DNA of 64,000 bases from Neckera pumila (taxonomy: Eukaryota > Streptophyta > Bryopsida > Hypnales > Neckeraceae), in contig OZ018408.1 in the NCBI GenBank assembly GCA_963969595.1, positions 11,405,823 to 11,469,822 of the forward strand. Direction: 5' to 3'. Below are positions 58,145-64,000 of the stretch, in pieces. Under the pieces are notes generated by a model that made no database searches, was not told where the DNA came from, and was given only the letters and a program-made list of their open reading frames with translations. Every line of letters starts with the position of its first letter. The stretch's first letter is position 1. The position numbers and the translations under genes were made by a program.

Positions 58145-59860
58145 TCACACTCCAGATTACACTCCAATTGTAAATTCTTGTTAAATTCAGTGCCGTTGTT
58201 GATTCCGGTACTTTTGACTATCGAAAAGTCTTCAAAATTGACAGGTTGCTTATAGGACAAATAAAACTCTATTGTAATTTTTAGTGAGATTTTACCACAC
58301 TCTGGGTAAGTTATATGAATTTACCATCAGTTTCAGAGGCAATTGACTTCTAATAGAGTCATCGTGGAGATTTGTAAAATCCCAAAACTTTTGGGGCAAC
58401 CTTTTGAGAATTCCCACAAGCTAAGGGCAAAACCAAATCTCCTATAATACAATTCATAAAGAGACTAAAATCAGACACTCCTTATAATGTCCGCTCGGAG
58501 GGGAAATTATTCTGGTACCCGGGGCTTGTTGTAGATGATCGGCTCCTAAATTGACCTCTTGGCATTCTTTTACCCTAAAGCACCTTTCTTTATATTCCAA
58601 TGACGTAACCCTTTGTCTACTTTGCATTTTGGCTTGATATTCTTAAATTACCTGCAACGTCCTACAACTATTCCAAATCCTTTGTGAATTGGATCTAGAC
58701 TCTTGTAAACCTAATAGTAGACTCTCTTACTTAGCCAGGTCGTCACATGCCGCTTGCAGGCTTAGTTTCACATGGACGAGACACTAGGACGAGCTAACTC
58801 TCACATCCTCACTTCTCTCGGAAAGGCTAATCTATTCTCTCAAGTTCTAAATTAGGGCCTAAATCATAAAAGACACAATATGTTGTACTTCCCACAATTT
58901 TAGGAAGACTCCTCACTGACTTGGTAGGGACTTCTACTAAATCCCTCTCAACTATTTTTTCCATACTATCTGCACAAAATAGGACTAAAAACTAACATAA
59001 ATTGCAAAAAATAAACCCAGAGTCCAAAGTGCTAACTTGAGGGCTCACATTATCCTAACAAATTTATAGTTGGATTTGTTAACAAACAAACATATATTAA
59101 GATTCTTGCTTTGATGTACGGATATAAATATTTGGAAGCAGTTATGGGTCTAAAAACGCCATAGTCTTTTAGGATTTTTATATAAATTAATGCGTAATTG
59201 CCTAGCGTAATCAAGATTAATTACATTTGGGAGATTGCAAGATGGACCGGTCCTATTTCCCGTCACATTGAAGGTACTCTATCTTGTCATCCACTATAAC
59301 TTTTGAAGAAAAAGTCCAATAAACATAAAATTTTGGAGATGTCAAACTTTATGATAATCATATTCCTTAATTTTTTAAACTAAAAAAAAATCCTTTTTTT
59401 ATTCTAAAATCATTTTTGTTAATTTGTCACACCGTAAGGTTTAATAATTTTTACTACATTAGGAGTCTCCAAATTTAATGATCTTGGGCTAAAATTTTCA
59501 TGGTCTATTTGCATAGTAGGCAGGCATATTTCTACCAAAGGAATCTAAAAATATATTATTTTGTGTCCTCCACATGAGTGCAAACAACATTCTTGTTGCA
59601 CCCAATTTTTTTCTGAACAATGAAGATGGTTTTTAGATCAATCTTTTGGTGAAATCTCATCACTATGAACTCTTTCCAAATGGCCATTTTTTCAATTTTT
59701 TTTTCAATTTCTTTTACTAATTTTTACAAATTAAAATGTGAAACTACAGTGCAAATATCTATTTTCACAAGATTTTGCACTTTCTAGTTCTCCTACTTAG
59801 AGAATTTTTCTATGCTTTTCCTTCCTAGAGGAACCTTTTTCTTAAAGGTATATGCACTAA
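58145..59860. other. Spacer, nothing recognised
   Basis: Mixed-composition DNA with no supported gene or element. Confidence 0.45.
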
Positions 59861-59989
59861 TCCCTAAAGGACCATTGTCCCTTCAGGGGACAAATGGGAT
59901 TTTGGGCAAGAATCTACGAGCTACATTTTTGTTGTGATTTTCTAAAACTTTTTTTGGAGATAGAAAAATTGATAAGCTTCGTGGAGTAT

Positions 59990-61791
59990 TGTAGACAACC
60001 TAGTTGTTCTTTAAATGGTTATTTTTTTTGATATATTTGATGGTTTTTGAGTGTGATTGTCGAGTTTTGTCATCTTTGTGCACCAATTTGGGGTTCTTTG
60101 TATATGTTTTTACCAAGTTGGAGTGTAGTTTGTAAGTATGTTTTTACTTAAGTCAGTCCAATTAGGAGTTACTTGTGGTGAGTTGATGGGTGCATTGTCT
60201 TGCGGATTTCCTAGTTGGTTGGTCAGAGTGGGTAGGTTGTGTGGTAAATCCAAGTTGTGATTTAGAGAGTTGGTGAGTTTTCCGAATGGATGGTTGTTGT
60301 GGTTGAATTCCGAGTCGGTTGGCTAACTGTCAAACGGCTTGATTCCTATTTGGTCTGTCTTTCCGAAGGGGAAGTCACCTAGTATCGAGTGAATGCTGTG
60401 AGTCCCAGCCCAAAGAGTGCTGCGTATTTCCTTTGTGATTATGTGTGTGTGTGAGTGAGTTGTGAATGTTTGTTTGTGCTAATTGTGTGTTAATTTTTCG
60501 TGGAGAAGAGTTGAGTCCAAATGGGGTGTTACGAGTGTGATTTCCTAGTCGGGTGTGTGTTTGTGTCGGTTTTGATTTCCAAGTTGGAACTGTGAGTAAG
60601 TTTGTGTCCTAGTCGGGATGCTTGCGTGCCAGTGTATGGCAGTGTGTTGTGCAGAAGGGTGAAGATGGAGCGATGTGGAGTTTTCCAAATGGTAGTTGAA
60701 GCTGAAAAGTTAGAAGCCCAATTTGGAATTTAGGAAGTGATGGCTATAAATTGTAATATCTGGAGACTAAGGATGAAGTTGATTGCTAGATCTTGAGATT
60801 TAGTTTTGAGTAAGATTGTTAAATCTGTAATGGTGATTTAATCACCCAATTTGGAAATTAATATGAATATTAGTTTCAACCAAATTGGTGTTGTGAATGT
60901 GATGGAGGGTGTTTGGAATGTATGTGAAGTTTTTTATGCTGAATCCTAATTGTATGATTGTATGAGATTCCAGTGATGAACCAGTTGGACATTAATTGCA
61001 CTTGTTTGTTTGTTTGATCCAAGTTGGGTTTGTGAATGTCATTGTAGTATAAATTAAAAATCCAAATTGTAAGTCAGTCAGATGAGTCATGAAATATTTT
61101 ATGTGAGCCTGCTGGATAAGGATTGGATATATGTTAAATCCAAATCGGAATATAAGAGTGATGCTGTGTTCAAGTTGGAAGTTATATAAAGCCTGAATGT
61201 GGTTTTCTGTGTGTTTCAATTTGGTTCATGATTGGTAAGTAAGATTATGTACTGAGTGACCTAATGGGGTGTGGAAGTTGAGAAGTCCAACTGGGCAGAG
61301 AAGAATGTGTGGTTTCCAAATCGGAAGGCATGGCTGGTTTGACTAGAAAGTAGTCAATTCCTGATGGCGTGTGATAAGACGGGTCCCAGTTGGAAAAAGG
61401 TGTTGCGAAAGCTGTAAAGGCCAAATTGGAAGTTGTTGTAGCTGGACTGCAAGGCTGGTTAAAGAGTCCAAGTTGGAAAGATAAAAGGAGTTTAAAGTAA
61501 AAGATGAAATGAAGTATTAAAGATAGAAAAGATTAAATACCAATTTGGAAGAATATCTTAACCCTTGTGGCCTTTAAGAGTGGAGTGTGAAACTTAGCAA
61601 TTAGATTCACCATGCGAGGAAAAACATTTATGCTTGTGGTTAAAGAACAAATTTTCTCTATATTTTCTATAATTGCAATGGCTCATTTGGTAATTAGAAG
61701 TATTCCTATTTAATAGCCTCCTTTGGAACGAACTTTACTATTAGCCTTGGGTTTTGTTTAAATATAATTTGACAACCAAAGCTTATCTACA
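59990..61791. mobile_element. Solo LTR, 1802 bp, with TGTAGA...TCTACA ends
   Basis: The termini TGTAGACAACC and CCAAAGCTTATCTACA begin with TG and end with CA. The first and last six bases are exact inverted repeats. AGTAT flanks both sides (59985-59989, 61792-61796), a 5-bp integrase-type duplication. The interrupted host element is continuous in the paralogue at 27115-28026. No gag/pol text, primer-binding site or second LTR is present, so this is a recombination product. The G/T-rich interior holds the CCAANTTGG array. Confidence 0.88.
60083..61548. repeat. Dispersed CCAANTTGG motif array inside the solo LTR
   Basis: Ten exact CCAANTTGG words start at 60083, 60113, 60579, 60718, 60846, 60880, 61019, 61421, 61468 and 61540. 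About fifteen to twenty near-matches (for example CCTAGTCGG at 60544 and 60608, CCAAATCGG at 61140 and 61316, CCGAGTCGG at 60310) lie between them. Most are preceded by T or TT and followed by A/G-rich sequence. The core is a dyad (CCAA-N-TTGG). Confidence 0.8.
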
Positions 61792-62584
61792 AGTATAATT
61801 TTTTTTCAATCAATGCTCGGGAACAAAAGTTATGTCCAAATAAGTTCAAAACAAGGGAGAGGGGGAAGCAAAAAAAATTTGCAAAAATTTAATTTAACTT
61901 TTTTTTTCCTTATAGATTATATTTTGTCTATTTGGAAAGCTTTGATTCATTCCATTTTGATTTTTTATGAGAAAGTTATAGACAATCTTGTTTTTTGGGC
62001 AATTAGAGCATTTTCTTGAAAAAAATAAATTGTAAGATTCATTTTGGAATGTTATTTTTGCAATTTTTCATAAAGAAAAGTTCCACATGGTTTAGTTTTT
62101 ATACTAGAACAATCTCACTAATTGGAATTAGTGCATTTTAATTACATCTAAAAGATATTAATATTTTAGATTTTCCTTCTATCTTGAACCTACTTCTACT
62201 TAACAATTTTTTTAAGAATGAAAACTAAGTTTTTTTGGATTTCTTTTTTCTTCCTAGACTCTCAACTCAATTCCCCACTAGCAAGATTTAAAGCTCAAAA
62301 CTCTGTAGTGCAAAAAACTTACGTTAAAAATGTTCAAAGTCAAAAAATCTAGTCCCGCAATGTGCTGAAAAACTTGTTTTTTTCACTTCAAACGCAAATA
62401 TCTTGCAATCTATGCGGTCACAAATTCTGAAATTTTTTCCACACATTCTTATACTAGTTAAGTATAAGATCCTACGGTTAGATGTGCAAAAAATACAATT
62501 TTTAAATTTTTTTATTCTTTGCTCTAGAAATGGCAGTTTTGAGAGTTTTTTGGTAGAAAAACGACCTTGGTCCTTAGGGGCTAA

Positions 62585-63142
62585 ACATGTTTTTAAAAAA
62601 ATTTAAAATTTATTTTATTAATTATAAAGTACTCTTGAAAGAAAAAATGAGTATTGTGCAAAATGCTACGTTTCTTGAACGGTCTTTCTTTCAATGACCC
62701 ATCTCTAAAGAAAAAAACCATTTGCAGAAAAACTAATAACAAACATTTGGATACTGTTTGCAAAGAAATTATTTTCAAAAAATTAAATATTGCAGCTACT
62801 AAAAAGTTAAGCAATATATGTCAGAATTGGTTGCAATAAAGACCTAATAATGAAAATTGAAAAATGGTTGAATAAGCATTGAGCACCTCTATTGCATTTT
62901 TACGACTCATCTTAACCCAGGAAGGACGCCGTGGACAATAAGTGTCTGATGAATGACAAGGAATTCTCCAGTGTAGGACAAAACTACAATTATTCATCCC
63001 TGGAATTTTTTGTGGAAAGTGGAGAACATCTACAATAGCTTGACTTCCAATGAATACTTTTGGATTTTTTATTCCAATGACAAGTTGACTATCACACAAT
63101 GCATGATTTCCAGGGTCACCTCCCTTGTTGTTCTAGGGTCAA
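62585..63142. other. Spacer, nothing recognised
   Basis: A minus-strand frame at 62821-63099 (LVIGIKNPKVFIGSQAIVDV) has some protein-like text but no motif; it may be a fragment of a transposon gene. Confidence 0.35.
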
Positions 63143-63367
63143 GTAGGCACCTCCAAATGCGCCACTGACCCTAAACTGCCATCTTCACTCTGTGTACATC
63201 TCCAAAATCAATTATGTACCAACATGAAAAAAATGCTTTTAGAACCAAACTTTGTTCTCTCATAACTTTTGCATACAATATCCAAATATTACGTTTTAGA
63301 GTGCACTGGAACCTTCTTTCACTTGCCAATAAGAAAATATTAAAATTTGAATAGTCTATTAATAATA

Positions 63368-63682
63368 CAATAGAAACTCTCTAAATTGATTGGTCTAGGA
63401 CCGCTTGACAAGATTGCTTTAGAGAGATTAATTGCTTTAGAGAGCATTTGCACTACACAGGAAGTTGCTGTAGGGGGACATGTGCCACATTTTTAGGAAA
63501 AGGACTTTATTTAAAAGAATATTTTACCTTTTTTTGACAAGGTCAAGGTCCACTAGAAATCCTTGGCAGGCTCTCATTTAGTGCTACAACTTATTTTATT
63601 CCTAAAGTCGGAGATTGGCTGGTCCTATTTGTTTATAGCGGTTTATCGGCTTTGAATATATCAACTTTGGGAGGTTCTATTG
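63368..63682. mobile_element. pogo/Emigrant-type Tc1-mariner MITE
   Basis: The ends CAATAGAAACTCTCTAAATT and, reversed, CAATAGAACCTCCCAAAGTT are flanked by TA (63366-63367, 63683-63684). They follow the CAGTAGAACCTCTATAAATT pattern of plant pogo-related MITEs. Internal copies of ttagagagattaattgct echo the terminus. The 315-bp element has no transposase. Confidence 0.75.
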
Positions 63683-63688
63683 TAACTA

Positions 63689-63929
63689 CACAAAATAGTG
63701 AAATTAAGGTTGCTCTACACTCATTTCTCAACAGTCCACACTACAAAAATATTCATTGCTTTTGTACAATGATGCATTCAATTCAAAGCCATGTGTATGA
63801 CATAGATTTGTGCACCAGTTCAAGACCTGATTTAGAGAGTAGCATGCGGAACAAACATTGATCCATGGAGTAATTTATCTCAAATAAGGCAACCTAATTG
63901 ACAAGACAACCTAATTTCACTATTTTGTG
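63689..63929. mobile_element. TA-flanked MITE with CACAAAATAGTGAAATTA ends
   Basis: The left CACAAAATAGTGAAATTAAG and the complement of the right CACAAAATAGTGAAATTAGG are almost identical. TA lies at 63687-63688 and 63930-63931. The 241-bp element sits four bases from the right target site of the pogo-type MITE. It is probably Tc1-mariner related by its target site. Confidence 0.72.
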
Positions 63930-64000
63930 TAGGCACAGTGGCAATTAGTGGCGGTTTTGGAGGTATCCACCTTTGATGAAAGGAGTTATGGGAAGTTTTG

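Larger units (their letters stand above)
59861..62580 (-). mobile_element. piggyBac-like element, family B, split by a solo LTR
   Basis: The left end CTAA-TCCCTAAAGGACCATTG (site decayed from TTAA) carries a sub-terminal hairpin ATTGTCCCTTCAGGGGACAAA. The right end is GGTCCTTAGGGG-CTAA (62581-62584). Removing the LTR at 59990-61791 and one AGTAT leaves about 910 bp, aligned end to end with 27115-28026. Confidence 0.78.
63143..63971. mobile_element. GGTGG-ended MITE family G, twice interrupted
   Basis: The left end GTAGGCACCTCCAAATGCGCC and the complement of the right end GGTGGATACCTCCAAAACCGCC are inverted repeats. The interior gccatcttcactct, aaaatcaattatgtac and acttttgcatacaatatcc blocks align with 23978-24252. 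Two TA-flanked insertions (63368-63682, 63689-63929) account for the extra length. Confidence 0.7.

Noticed and set aside
63652..63861. 69-codon plus-strand open frame
   Set aside because: Composed of pieces of two different MITEs.
1..64000. tRNA genes, CRISPR arrays, bacterial operons, origins
   Set aside because: No tRNA cloverleaf with a credible T-loop, no regularly spaced direct repeats with unique spacers, and no compact same-strand gene runs were found; the sequence is eukaryotic in character.

Overview
The window looks like nuclear DNA from a eukaryote with a large, AT-rich, repeat-laden genome, most likely in the green (plant/streptophyte) lineage. Reasons: genes split by GT-AG introns, tails of plant-type LINEs (zf-RVT-like 'WNARNRFIF' region), PIF/Harbinger-, MULE- and pogo-type MITEs, and gene decay consistent with C-to-T change at CG and CHG sites. 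I cannot name the species. I found no rRNA, tRNA, CRISPR array or operon.

The window is mostly a graveyard of nested mobile elements. The dominant class is about 19 copies of a non-autonomous, piggyBac-like superfamily: termini CCCCTAAAGG...CCTTTAGGGG, duplicated TTAA target sites, 0.4-0.95 kb, several sub-families. They sit at 1.6-2.5, 3.4-4.6, 5.0-5.9, 8.3-9.2, 9.6-11.7, 14.2-15.6, 16.5-18.1, 19.3-20.2, 22.1-23.8, 27.1-28.0, 29.7-30.1, 33.3-34.4, 35.3-37.1, 38.8-39.7 and 59.9-62.6 kb. Other insertions lie inside them: a Harbinger-type MITE (4.13-4.48 kb), a 5'-truncated LINE with an 11-bp target duplication (16.6-17.2 kb), another piggyBac-like copy (36.1-37.0 kb) and a 1.8-kb solo LTR (59.99-61.79 kb) that carries an array of CCAANTTGG motifs. 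Smaller families (a 9-bp-TSD MULE-type MITE at 13.2 kb, a CATTAGA-ended family in five copies, a GGTGG-ended family in two copies) and tandem repeats fill much of the rest.

The main coding locus is on the minus strand at 47.8-53.0 kb. About ten exons can be joined, most with matching phases. They encode a ParB-like N-terminal domain (DGSHRRHAW box), a lysine/glutamate-rich linker, and a beta-class amino-methyltransferase core (motif IV FDCPDN followed by motif I DCSASTG). This copy is broken by nine in-frame stops (seven TAG, two TGA, no TAA) and one damaged splice acceptor. Four palindromes centred on GATC lie in and just upstream of it. A second broken coding region (plus strand, 57.1-58.1 kb) is unrecognised. 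A weak host-gene candidate lies on the minus strand at 24.4-25.0 kb. Regions 20.2-22.1, 28.0-33.2 and 39.7-44.2 kb are AT-rich with no gene I can support.
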